64,000 bases of DNA, taken from contig OY540815.1 in assembly GCA_961205875.1 (NCBI GenBank), positions 6,324,001 through 6,388,000 of the forward strand, given 5' to 3'. A program made the position numbers and the translations under genes. The notes under the pieces are model-generated. The model made no database searches, was not told where the DNA came from, and saw nothing but the letters and a program-made list of their open reading frames with translations. Source of the stretch: Sialis fuliginosa (lineage: Eukaryota; Arthropoda; Insecta; Megaloptera; Sialidae). Below, piece after piece: positions 1-9,952 of this stretch; the first letter of the stretch is position 1; each line of letters opens with the position of its first letter.

Positions 1-660
1 TTATAGTGGTGTAGGTGCACTATAATTATTGTTTTTGCTCCTACACCATATGGTGTAGGCGCAAACACAATAATTATTTTTAAATTAGTATTTGGGTGAA
101 ATAATCTTAATCTTGTAGTTCTGAAATGTGTAATTTACCTGCAATTTGTTTTATGAAGAAAATCTGTAATGGTGTAACTTAAAAATTAAATTAAATAAGA
201 AATGAATCGATTTTGAAATGTATTTTATTAAAAAAGGTAAAGAACAATACATTATATTTAAAAAATATTGTCTGGTCTGGAAACATCAATTGCTTTTTAA
301 ATTTCAACTATCACTAAGTGTTTAAGTACTCATATTTACAGTTAAAAAACTTAATACTACTGTTACGTAAGTAAAATAAATGATACTAATCATAATTATA
401 ATAATAAAATATATAGTTTATTTCAATTTGTGAAAGACACTCAAAAAATCTATACATATATATTTATTATTTATACACAAAAAAATATTGATTAAATATA
501 TATATTCAAGCAATACATATGTCTTGAGATAAAATTATTATTGTTATTAATATAAGTTGTAATATATACATGAATGTTTCTCGTTGAAATAAACTATATG
601 AAATACAAAATGAATGAATGAACTGAAATTGAACTAATAGAGTAGAAAAAGCTAAACCAC
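1..660. other. AT-rich sequence downstream of Sema2a
   Basis: No coding potential is recognised. The first 60 bases carry inverted and direct copies of a tggtgtagg/cctacacca motif, possibly the end of a transposon cut by the window edge. The rest is low-complexity A/T sequence. Part of it may be distal 3' UTR of the minus-strand gene. Confidence 0.5.
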
Positions 661-666
661 TTTATT
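661..666 (-). promoter_or_regulatory. Candidate polyadenylation signal of Sema2a
   Basis: The plus strand reads TTTATT, which is AATAAA on the gene strand, about 107 nt past the TGA stop. It is the first such hexamer after the stop. In AT-rich DNA this motif is common by chance, so its use is inferred. Confidence 0.4.
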
Positions 667-772
667 TACAATAGTGTACTATCACAATGTTCAACATGTC
701 TCTCACAAAGTTAACGGGTTCTAGGTTGTTCGGATGGTGAGAGGTTATTTAACGTTTGTTCACAAGAAAAAA

Positions 773-844
773 TCACGTCAAAGGCCGAAATATTTCATTC
801 GAGTGATTGTTCTGGTAGCTGCTGTTGCGTTGCGATGAACATTG
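773..844 (-). CDS. Sema2a: Semaphorin-2A, last coding exon (C-terminal tail)
   Basis: Terminal exon of the semaphorin gene, 23 codons plus TGA at 773-775. The acceptor reads ttgtag immediately above 844. The upstream exon ends on a codon boundary, so the join is phase 0. The peptide begins QCSSQRNSS and ends NEIFRPLT. This resembles the tail of insect class-2 semaphorins, which ends in a short NEIFR-like stretch. There is no hydrophobic segment, consistent with a secreted rather than membrane-bound semaphorin. It is too short for a usual ORF cut-off and was found by splice-site reading. Confidence 0.85.
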   Translation of the reverse strand, partial: QCSSQRNSSYQNNHSNEIFRPLT

Positions 845-917
845 CTACAAAATAAAAATAAATACATTTATTGTTGATAAATTTTTTTTTTGAGTTAGTT
901 TCAATTCAGTTACTTAC

Positions 918-1161
918 GGCTTGCTTTTTCTCCCAAGTCCTTACAGCTGATTTATATTTCTCATATTCATGACACCAATCTGAATATATCTTATGATAGT
1001 CTATAGTTTTCGTAGGAGGCGTACAACGGTGAGTATCTACAGTGACGTTGAACGAACATAACAAAGCTCCATCCATCAGACAATCATAGCGACCTGCATC
1101 AGCTTCAGTCACAGAAATTATAACTAAACCATGCTGAGAAGTTTCAACGTATTTATCAGAT
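918..1161 (-). CDS. Sema2a: Semaphorin-2A exon: second half of Ig domain and basic tail
   Basis: Codes visible residues 521-602, counting from the first residue in this window. The acceptor is ttttcag above 1161 and the donor GTAAGT is just below 918. It holds the Ig signature D-A-G-R-Y-D-C with C548, the partner of C491 in the preceding exon. A region rich in Lys, Glu and Trp follows (SDWCHEYEKYK, then TWEKKQA), characteristic of insect Sema-2 proteins. The first base completes an Arg codon split across the intron. Class-2 semaphorins are secreted axon-guidance cues that act through plexin B in insects. Confidence 0.95.
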
Positions 1162-1264
1162 CTGAAAATAAAAAATACAGCATTAGTAACATCATATATT
1201 AATCTACTAGATAGATTAATATAGGGTTACATGATCTTTGCTACACAATATTTTAGATACAAAC

Positions 1265-1456
1265 CGGTAAATAATCTTGTAACGCCCTTTTTCCTTAGAA
1301 TGGTGATACCACGTAACAGAATTCGTAGTATACGCATCTGGTATTTTCAAGAAGCATGCTAAATGCAAGCTCTGGCCCCATGTCACAACCATTTTCTTTT
1401 TTACAATACTGCTATCGCAAATGTCCGAAGTAGAATTAGAAACGTCTTGAAGTAAT
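1265..1456 (-). CDS. Sema2a: Semaphorin-2A exon: first half of Ig domain
   Basis: Codes visible residues 457-521. The acceptor is ttctag above 1456. The donor starts GTTTGT below 1265, which is weaker than its neighbours but keeps the frame. The peptide starts LLQDVSNSTSDICDSS and contains the first Ig cysteine (C491, in HLACF) and the WYHHSKEKGRY motif typical of Sema-2. One base on the 5' side and two on the 3' side belong to split codons. Confidence 0.95.
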
Positions 1457-1480
1457 CTAGAAAAAAAAAATATATACTAG

Positions 1481-1750
1481 CTGTTACCCATGAGGAAAGT
1501 TAGGTTAAGTAAGAACTGTCAGATATAAAACCCATGAAGAAGAAGGTTAGGTAATATAGATTTCAGTGCATACAAATATCACACCCACTTTTTTATCTAA
1601 TGAATTTTTTGGATATAAAGTAGTCTATATCCATCCTCAGGATGCAAGCTAGCTCCCTGCTAAATTTCATCAAGATGGGATGAATGGTTTAGCCGTAAAA
1701 AGGTAACAAACAGACAGACACAGTTTCGTATTTATAATATTAGTACAGAT
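1481..1750 (+). mobile_element. RTE-like retroposon fragment inside a Sema2a intron
   Basis: The segment begins ctagctgttaccc and ends tttataatattagtaca. In between lies a conserved block, aaatttcatcaagatg then tttagccgtaaaaagg, followed by a cagacagaca run. Six related pieces occur elsewhere in the window (9470, 13432, 22560, 29193, 31270, 45600). The layout, with a truncated body and a shared 3' tail, suggests a short non-LTR retroposon or a SINE using its machinery. No reverse transcriptase is present. It fills most of the 331-bp intron between the PSI and Ig exons. Confidence 0.65.
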
Positions 1751-1787
1751 AAAAACTAAAACTTATTAATCGTTGTTTAATACTGAC

Positions 1788-2064
1788 CCTAAAGAATACG
1801 GTTTGCATGATCCGGTATCTTTATCCCAACCACAGTATGGGTCATGGACGCATCTCAAGCAGCTGTCGTAGCGTCGATTGCACATAACTAACTCAACTTG
1901 TTTAACACGGTGGTCTGACGCTACATACAGAGCCTTGTGACGCTGGGAGATCTCCATAGCTTGAATCGGTTCACCAGGTGTCACTTCAAATGTGTCCAAA
2001 CGAGAAGATTGGGATTGTCCATTATGATCGTACCACTGTACTATTTTGTGTACTTGTCCGTTAT
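1788..2064 (-). CDS. Sema2a: Semaphorin-2A exon: end of sema domain and PSI domain
   Basis: Codes visible residues 365-457. The acceptor is ttatag above 2064 and the donor GTCAGT below 1788. The last blade of the sema beta-propeller (NGQVHKIVQWY, then AMEISQRHKALYVASDHRV) leads into the PSI cysteine module. PSI cysteines are C426, C433, C436, C442 and C451, with the diagnostic D-P-Y-C-G-W-D at 439-445. The ORF begins earlier, inside the intron, but the splice acceptor and family alignment place the exon start at 2064. PSI orients the propeller for plexin binding. Confidence 0.96.
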
Positions 2065-2470
2065 CTATAAAAGTAATTTTCAATGTAATTTGACACTATT
2101 GATAATGAAGTCTAAAATGTTGTAAAATGTATAGTTTATGTTACTATAATATACAATCAAGTGTTTTTTTAACGTGAAATAAGTCAGTATTTTAATAATA
2201 AACCAAATTTAAAATTCACGTGATTATAAACGCATCTGGCATATCTGTCAGTGATATGATGTCAGAAAATATGTTACATCTCTATTGGTTTGTTCCAAAA
2301 TGCGTGTTTTGGCAAGAAATTTTTTATTTGAATAGAAAAATATTATTTTCAACGTTTTTTCTGCATTATTTTGTAAGCATCTATTACCTACTATACATCT
2401 GAACATTTTACAATATATTTTAAATTTAGTCATTTGACTTTTACCCTATTTAAAAATATTCCATACTTAC

Positions 2471-2890
2471 TTGTCCCTACATAAAACACAGTATATTCGT
2501 TCTTATCACCTCTCAAGTCTTTCAAAACGTTCAATTTATCAACGACTATCTTGGTGAAGAGCACATCACGTTTATAAAATACAGGTTTCTCGTTTTCATG
2601 AGTAACGGCTGCGTCCATGAGTGGGTGAGATCGTATGAAGTTCAGTACAGAATCTGGCAATGTCTCAGTGTCATTAACACAAGTCCCTGGCCTAGGTTCT
2701 GGGACCTTATTACTGAGTACAGGTAACCAGGCAGAGCTAGAAGAAGCCTGTTCTTTGAATTTTCCTTCAAAAGCACGTTGAATATCAGTTAAAGTGAACG
2801 TGCAGATCGCTGAGCCCTTAAGTCCGTTACTTGATGTTGTAAAAGTTCCATAGAATCGGTCAGTCTCACCTTTCATCTTGTAAATGCTCT
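2471..2890 (-). CDS. Sema2a: Semaphorin-2A exon: central sema domain
   Basis: Largest exon, covering visible residues 225-365. The acceptor is ttatag above 2890 and the donor GTAAGT below 2471. Recognisable Sema-2 stretches are FNEIQSIYKM across the upstream junction, GKFKEQ, SAWLPVLSNKVPEPRPGTC and LNFIRSHPLMD. These are the conserved propeller blades of class-2 semaphorins. The first 240 nt (2651-2890) are duplicated, inverted and without indels, at 60099-60338 inside a transposon. Confidence 0.96.
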
Positions 2891-2952
2891 CTATAAAATA
2901 ACAAACGGAATTAAGTACAACTACAGTAACAATGCACTAATGTTAGACTTAC

Positions 2953-3183
2953 GTATTTCATTGAAATAGAATGGAAACTCTCCAGGAATGGAACAGTTGA
3001 GCCTAGCCTTGAGATAAGTGGCCCAGTTCTGGCTGAGGATGTTTTTGCCGCCCGTGTCTTTCTTGCAGACGCGAGCTACTCGCGAGTATACGCTCTTGCC
3101 ACAGTTTATATACTCCACGGCTGTCTCGCGGAAGAAGAAGAATACGTATTGTCCGATATCAAAAGATCCAACGAAATTCGGTT
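2953..3183 (-). CDS. Sema2a: Semaphorin-2A exon: sema domain
   Basis: Codes visible residues 148-225 (231 nt). The acceptor is ttttag above 3183 and the donor GTAAGT below 2953. It contains [36 protein letters not shown] and [20 protein letters not shown], the most strongly conserved part of the sema propeller with its cysteines. The following intron is only 62 bp. The whole exon, that intron and 240 nt of the next exon reappear at 59806-60338 on the opposite strand. Confidence 0.97.
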
Positions 3184-3232
3184 CTAAAATGTATGATAAA
3201 ATCGTTATAGCATATTTACTTGCTAGGTAAAA

Positions 3233-3487
3233 CCTAGAGTCACTCCAGTAAGAGTCTTTACAGCGTTGTCTTTTTTAGCCAAAATCGACGTTTTAATAAG
3301 ATCATTTGTATGTTATTTTAAGCAAGTATAAAAAAAAAACCATTAAAATTGCACATAATGTAATAATATAAAGTATATTTAATGATATTGACTAATAATA
3401 TCAGAAAATACGACTGTGAGCGAGACTTGGCTAAATTACAATCAACCAAAAATCAATCCGAACTGTTCAGACTCTTATTGGAAACCG
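3233..3487. mobile_element. CCTAGAG-family MITE in Sema2a intron
   Basis: It begins CCTAGAGTCACTCCAGTAAG and ends with the related inverted end gactcttattggaaa. It lies about 50 bp above the acceptor of the exon at 2953-3183. A homologous copy forms the left part of the element at 59511-60385, in the same position relative to the captured exon. The MITE was therefore in this intron before the capture. A third member is at 26669-27219. Confidence 0.75.
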
Positions 3488-3631
3488 GGCATTAATCACA
3501 AATTAAATAATAGGTTAAATCCCAACTTATATAAGACCAGTTCTAGTGGGAAGCTATTGAGTAAGTATATACAAAATCTTATTATTGAGAGAAATAAAAT
3601 AAATTTACAATATGGTGGCAGCATATACCTC

Positions 3632-3949
3632 TAGGGTTGCCAGGTCTGTTTCCAAAAAATAGTGGACAAACGGGGTGGGGGTTAAGTAGTAAAAGAAGTA
3701 AAATAAATTTTTTTTGATTTAATTAGAATACAGTAAAATAGTATTTACAAAATTAGGAATTGAAATTGAAAACTAAAAAAAAAAATAGGTCTTCAGGTTT
3801 TATTTTTTCATATTCTGGCCCGCGGCCTTTAGTATATGCTTTAGTTACGTACCGCTTCATTATAAAGCTTCTTTTTGTGAAAAGAAAATAGTGAACATAA
3901 TGTGAAAAAGCGGACTGTCCGCTCAAATAGTGAACATCTGGCAACCCTA
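3632..3949. mobile_element. hAT-like MITE with TAGGGTTGCC ends
   Basis: Terminal inverted repeats are TAGGGTTGCCAG and CTGGCAACCCTA. The flanks are TATACCTC on the left (3624-3631) and CATACCTC on the right (3950-3957), an 8-bp target duplication with one difference. Eight-base duplications are typical of hAT elements. No transposase is present. A second inverted motif pair, gtggacaa and gcggactgtccgc, lies inside. Confidence 0.75.
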
Positions 3950-4261
3950 CATACCTCAGACATTATAAAAATGGTTTAATATCTAAACTAGCGGTTGCCA
4001 AACTGTCATTTTCGGCATCCGGGCAACGTTGGGTACGTGGTGAAGTAATATTTAAAATTCCAGCAAAAAGTTTTTTGGACATGACAATTAATACGTGCAC
4101 TCCTCAAAAAAAGCAAAAAATATATCAAATTTTCAAACAGTTAAAACTTCGCGAAAAATGATTAGATTTGCATGATCCAAAGCTCATTTGAAAGCTTGCA
4201 CTTTCTATTCGTATTCAAGCGTTTTAAAAAAGACACTTTCGGTTTTACAATGATATCAAGC

Positions 4262-4650
4262 CGATTATTTTGTGATCATTGGTCACATTCACGACTGACC
4301 AAAAACAGTGAACAACGAGCGTTGATTGGTTGATTCATGGAATTTCTAGTGGAATGTACCAGAAATTAAAAGAATGTCATTTTTTAAGCGTGTAAGGAAG
4401 TGAGAAAGAAGTAACCAGAAAGAGATAGAAACTAGTGTTCTGGCAGAAACGCTCAACATGAAGTGAACATAAAAGTTCCTGGACACTAGTTTCTATCTCT
4501 TTCTAGTTACTTCTTTCTCACTTCCTTACACGCTTAAAAAATGACATTCTTTTAATTTCTGGTACATTCCACCAGAAATTCCATGAATCAACTAATCAAA
4601 GATCGTTGTTCCGTTTTTTGGTCAGACGTGAACGCTCCCATTATTCACGA
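4262..4650. repeat. Fold-back element (large hairpin)
   Basis: Two arms of roughly 180 bp are inverted copies of each other around position 4455. For example, aagcgtgtaaggaagtgaga at about 4388 is matched by its complement near 4520. The similarity continues more weakly beyond both arms. A degraded second copy is at 50872-51150. No ORF of note is present. Confidence 0.75.
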
Positions 4651-4984
4651 TATACAGGTGTTTAAAGTCAATAGTGTTAATTTTATTTTGACAGTGAATA
4701 ATGCGGTCAAAAAATCGTACGTGGGTGAAAAAAAGCGTTTTCAAGAGAAAAGAACAAGCTTTTGAACGCTTACATTGAATTTCTTGTTAAAAAATGTTTG
4801 CACCCTATAAATGAAAAAATTATGGAATAATTTTTCACTCTTTTAACCCTTGGCAAAGAGCGGCAGGGGATGATAAAATTTTTCTAATAAAATAATAATA
4901 ATAATTTTTCGCAGAGATATAACTGTGAAAAATTGATTTTTTTTAGGAGTGTAGTTTAGAACCCACAAAAATATCAGTTCTATC

Positions 4985-5745
4985 CATAGACATAGAGAAT
5001 GTACAGTGCATTCTGTATTAACACAATGGTGTAACATCTGTTCAAAAAGTGAGAGAAAGATGCAGTGTAGTTTGGAATATATCTATCTCTTTTTCTAATA
5101 ATCTGATTGGTAGCTTACTATAGTTCAGGGTAGTATTTCTGTCCGATATATTTCTGTATATCTATCTTGTAATTTTTGTGCAATATATAATATAGGTACT
5201 ATAATGGTTCATAATTCATATTTCATCGAGGAAATTAAAAAAAAAACATTAATTGATCTAATAGAAATTTGCAAAATTATGAACGGATATTCCGGGAAAA
5301 TAACATTTTTGCTACCAAAAATATTAAATATATATGTATTAATAAAAAATAGTTTTAAATCAATTTCCATGTGGTTGCTACAAAATGATGAGGTGGATTG
5401 CACTTACAAATTTACTTAAACAAAATTTTAAATATTTTTTTTGATATTAGGATACATTACGAAGCTACGAAAAAGGAAGAACAAGATATTAAAACTGGGT
5501 AAAAAAATTCGAAACTTATATTATTTAGAAATCAATAATTGTTTTTATTTTTTATTTTTTTTATAACGTTAATTATTTTTATAAAAAAAATAATTTATGA
5601 ATATTTTTAATGTTCGGGACCAAGAATGAAATAGTTACACTCCTGTTTAAAATAGGACAAGTATATTCCAAACCTGTTTCTATCTCTTTCTTTTGACACG
5701 ACTCTGTTTTCGAGTCAGATGCGTGGTCCATTCTTTATGTCTATG
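4985..5745. mobile_element. hAT-like element, CATAGACATAG family, copy 1
   Basis: Terminal inverted repeats are CATAGACATAGAGAATG and CATTCTTTATGTCTATG. The 8-bp direct repeat GTTCTATC lies on both sides (4977-4984 and 5746-5753), a clean target duplication. Copy 2 is at 42632-43820 in the opposite orientation. It contains no recognisable transposase. Its right end is 56 bp from the splice donor below exon 5802-6072. Confidence 0.85.
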
Positions 5746-5801
5746 GTTCTATCTGATTTTTTCAGCAACCACCCCTATACAAACAAATGCATAATACTTA
5801 C

Positions 5802-6072
5802 TGTCTAGCCATTTAGAGTCGTATTTAAGAGTACGTTTGAAACTGAACTCTCTGCGACCGGTGGTGAGGTTGTGCAAGTCTGTCCGGAAGATGACGGTGT
5901 CCGCTTTGGTGAACTCAGCATTTGTGCCGGAGTATAACCCCGGCAAGTCACCGGGGTTGCCTTTCTCTACCCATACGGCTGTAGAATTATCTGCAGGGTC
6001 ATACGGACACTTGGCAATACCCAGACCTATACCAGGCACGTACTCATGGCGGGGCAAATGCGTCAAGTTAGA
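5802..6072 (-). CDS. Sema2a: Semaphorin-2A exon: sema domain
   Basis: Codes visible residues 58-148. The acceptor is ttacag above 6072 and the donor GTAAGT at 5796-5801. It contains SNLTHLP with a likely N-glycosylation sequon, IGLGIAKCPYDPADNST, GDLPGLYSGTNAEFTKADTV and LKYDSKWLD, all typical of class-2 semaphorins. It ends one base into a Lys codon completed in the exon at 2953-3183. Confidence 0.97.
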
Positions 6073-6134
6073 CTGTAATATTCAAAATATAGATTTAATT
6101 GGTTGTTTATATTTTGTAGTATATTTATACTTAC

Positions 6135-6242
6135 GTATACTACCCAATCTTTAGGGTTGTGAGCATTCGTTCCACATAGATAGAGTCTATTTCCATCTCC
6201 CATTTGCTGGATTACTCGAATGTGGTTACGACAATCGAAGTG
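6135..6242 (-). CDS. Sema2a: Semaphorin-2A exon: sema domain
   Basis: Exactly 36 codons, phase 0 at both ends, visible residues 22-57. The acceptor is ttttcag above 6242 and the donor GTAAGT below 6135. It encodes HFDCRNHIRVIQQMGDGNR, then LYLCGTNAHNPKDWVVY. The L-Y-x-C-G-T-N-A core is a hallmark of the semaphorin propeller. The next upstream exon is about 43 kb away. Confidence 0.96.
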
Positions 6243-7193
6243 CTGAAAATAGAAAAGAAAAATGTTTATAATAAAGTAACATAAATGTTGTAGGGTCAAA
6301 ATTAGTAAAAAACAAACATTTTCGGTATCGTATTAATACGTAGTTTATTTACTGTTAAAGAAAGTAGAAAATTGATTAAGTTATTTTGAAATATTAACTT
6401 ATTAAAATTCGTGATAAATTATATATTTCACGGGCATTTATTAACTAATAAAACATACTTTTCTATAAAATCCGTCAGCTTGTATAGAAATAAAATGCAC
6501 TGAACAAAAGCATTTTTCCAAACAATAAACTTTACGAGTCTTGCAAAATAAAAATCACAAAAATACATAATATACATTTTTCTGTAAATTTTTTCCATTG
6601 ATTTATTTCTTATTCGAAAATTTCATAATACTAAAGATTAAATGGGTAGAAAATGCGATAGATTTCGACCGTATCTCTAAACTTAACGCCGTAATATAAT
6701 AATGCTATGAATTTTATGGCTTTTTCCATACAGTAAATTTCGGAAGCGAGCTAGAAAGTATTTTTTTATAGTACGTTGTGAAAGAAGAAAAAATGCTTCT
6801 CGCGTTAAGTTCGTTATTAAACCGCCTATGGTAATAGGGGGTTCTTGAGCACCCATATTTGCCGCTTTTTATTTTAATGCCAATACTTATTTATGGTAGG
6901 TACTAGGTACATCGACTCTTCACATCAAGGTCAGTTTATGAGAGTATGGGCTTTTTTGTATGTATATATACCACTAATGCACTTGATATCAGAGACGGCG
7001 GGTGTTTTTTTTTTATTAGGGGTCGATAATTTTTTATTATTTTTTTTATTTTTTAAAATAACTTTTACATGTGTTTAGTTAAAAAAATATTATAAAATGA
7101 AAGAATATTTGAATGTATAAAATTGAATTTTAGTTTTATCTCGGTTACGTATGCGAGATATAATTGTGACGAGATAGAGGAAGTTATTTACTA
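6243..7193. other. Intron sequence, nothing recognised
   Basis: AT-rich DNA without clear terminal repeats, ORFs of interest or similarity to other parts of the window. Confidence 0.5.
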
Positions 7194-7679
7194 TACTCTA
7201 TTTCATTTAAGAATGCAGTGGTTGCCAGGGTTTTGATGGTACGAATCTTAGATTAGGAAAGACTATGGATACATAACAACCAATGTTAATCCGTATATGA
7301 AAGTGTTACCAAAATTTGTCGGCGGCCATCTTTTTTTAATTGTAAAAACCGCATATTATCCCATAGGCGTCAGTTGAAAATTTATAATATGCAAATATGC
7401 TTTAAATTACAATTGAATATAATATACTTTTAAAGACAATACATATAAAACATTTATTATTAATTAATTTTATAATTCAAAACAATTGATATTTATTTTA
7501 AAATCTGAATGATACGCCAATGACTCGTGGCGCGATTTTTCGTGGTGCGATATGGTAACAACGCTAGGTAATGTGTTATTTGTTATTTGTCCTTTATCTT
7601 TCCTTGTCTAAAGTACGAATCGTGCATTTTACCATCAAAAACCACGGTAACCACTTGCATTCTTAAATGAAATAGAGTA
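7194..7679. mobile_element. MITE with CTCTATTTCATTTAAG ends
   Basis: Inverted ends TACTCTATTTCATTTAAGAA and its complement at 7660-7679 continue with mismatches for about 75 bp. The TA at each edge suggests a mariner-like TA target. The interior from about 7245 to 7560 matches 62592-62985, although the outer ends there differ. This suggests one element nested in, or recombined with, another. Confidence 0.7.
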
Positions 7680-9469
7680 TAAATGATTCTGAAACGAGAT
7701 TTTCAGTTTCAAAATTCAAAACTAGACTCGGCTAAACCTAATCTTATCTCGTGTGTATTCTTATATCCTTTAAATTCTCGACACTTTCTTTAACACTCTA
7801 TATTTATCACTATCAGTCTTATCAGTGTATTGTTAGGCCAAAAAGCAAATGAAAATAAAATGTAAATTCAAAAATACTATAAAAAATCAACCCAACTCAA
7901 ATAAAAAGCATATAAATCAAGATATCTTTAAGATATGTACCCTCGAACATAATAAAAATATGTTATTTCGGATATACACGAATATTATATGGTCTTTAAA
8001 AACAAAAAGCAAAGACACGAGGCCGCGGGGTAAATTGGCGTGAGCGTTTTTGGGGGCAGAAACGAAAAGATCGCTTTCAATCGATTTATATACATACATG
8101 TATAAAAACACTGTATATATATTAAGTGCATAAATAAACTGAACACTTTATATGTCAGATATACTCTGTTATATGACTATTTATATATTTTTGGTTGTCA
8201 GCAGTGATCAAAATGTTATTTTATTTTATAAATATATAATATATATACATTTTAAATTATAAAAAATGAATTAAAAGCATAAATGAATTAAAAGCATAAA
8301 TGAAAAATGGTATAAACACTTTTACATAAAATTCATATTTTAAGCTGTAGAATCTCAATGTTTTTTTAAATTTTCAATCACCCCGTATATTTGTTTAACA
8401 ATAAGAAGAGAATTTAATGAAGTTGTAATTAATTATTAATGTAAATAAATAAATAATATTATTCATTGCCCATAGAAAATTCAGTATATCGCAGAGAGTT
8501 GATTATTAATTTTATTTGTAACTAATTTCTTTGTTCATGTCCATTAGGGTGGTCCTTATATGGGGTTAAGATGAATATTGACCGGGCCGCCCCCCAAATC
8601 AGCTTCAAATAATTTAAAAAAAATGTAGAAAAAGTTTCAGCCCTCTATCTTATAAAATCGCCATTACCAGAGGGGAGTGATTTTCCCATTTAAAATAGGT
8701 GTTTTTTCGATTTTTCAAAGACCTGTGTACTAGAGTGTCTTAAACTCTTTCTAAAAATCTAGAATACTCATAAAAGTATTCCTGGTACTCATATTCCATA
8801 TCTAGATGGATAAAATAAACTTCTGATTCAACGTTGACAGCTAAATGTCATCAAGAGAAAATAAAAAAACAATTTTTTTGTATAATTTCTGGATAATTTT
8901 GTCAGAAAAACGTTTGACAATGAAAATATTATATAATATATACGTATAGAAAAATTCACCCAAATACCAAACCTAAATGACAAAAAAAATTATACATACA
9001 TAAAAAAAAATTATGACCTAAACCCATTTTCGAGATCTCCTATTTTATATTTTCCGAACAAACACGTACCACTGATTAAATACCACAGAACGGCACCATT
9101 TAGTCTGTGTGTATGTGTGTGTGTGTGTGTTTTTGATACGCGTGATGCTATTCATAGTTCAATTTTCTTATGCAAATTGAATTCCAATAAATGGCGTGTT
9201 TTTCCGAGATTGTTGAATATATCGGGTGATGTGTGGCGATGAGAATAAATAACATGATTTCGAATTCGCGACTGCGACGCTCGAACGCGTGCTGCAACTA
9301 CACCACCCCCTACATACCACCCAATCTTCCGACACAATTGCTGCTTCCACTGACATATATTTTGTTAGGGTACTTTTACATTAAAACAAATTTATTTTTT
9401 GTTTCTGGATCTGCCGTACTTAATTCTGGAGGTGTCTATTTTTAATACTAAATCTAATTTTTGTAATCT
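7680..9469. other. Intron sequence with one possible element end
   Basis: Mostly unremarkable. At about 8546 a TAGGGTGGTCC motif followed by G/C-richer sequence looks like a single transposon end, but no partner was found. A (GT)n run lies at 9107-9130. Confidence 0.4.
9107..9130. repeat. (GT)n microsatellite
   Basis: Nearly perfect GT dinucleotide repeat, interrupted once by an A. Confidence 0.9.
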
Positions 9470-9722
9470 AGCTATCATTCGCGCGACTTCGATATACAGA
9501 TTTTTTCATTTACACGCTAGATGTCTACGCTTAAAGAGTATAACCTATCGCGCATACAAATGTCACACACTCAATTTTTTTATCTAATAATATATTCAGA
9601 ATACAAAGTAGCCTTCCTCAGGATACAAGCTATCTCCCTGCCAAATTTCATCAAGATCGGTTCAGCGGTTTAGCCGTAAAAAGATAACAAATAGATAGAC
9701 AGATAGTATAGATAGATAGATT
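9470..9722 (+). mobile_element. RTE-like retroposon fragment
   Basis: Contains the tail ccctgccaaatttcatcaag then cggtttagccgtaaaaag, ending in a gatagata tetranucleotide run. The upstream part (cgctagatgtctacgc and aacctatcgcgc) is shared with the other family members. Confidence 0.65.
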
Positions 9723-9952
9723 GTATATGTTCTGTGGTATAGTCAAATAAAAACAAACTTGTTTGTCTAAACGTCAAAATTTATTCAAGAAAAGGTAATC
9801 GCAAGCTTTCGATTCACAGAATCATCGTCAGGATATTAATAAAGATTTAAATTTGAGAACGATGTCGTTATCTCAATAATATTCATGTAACTGATAGTAT
9901 AGTCTATATATAGAAAGTATTTATAAAGAAAGGCAGTTAGGATTTTGTTTAA

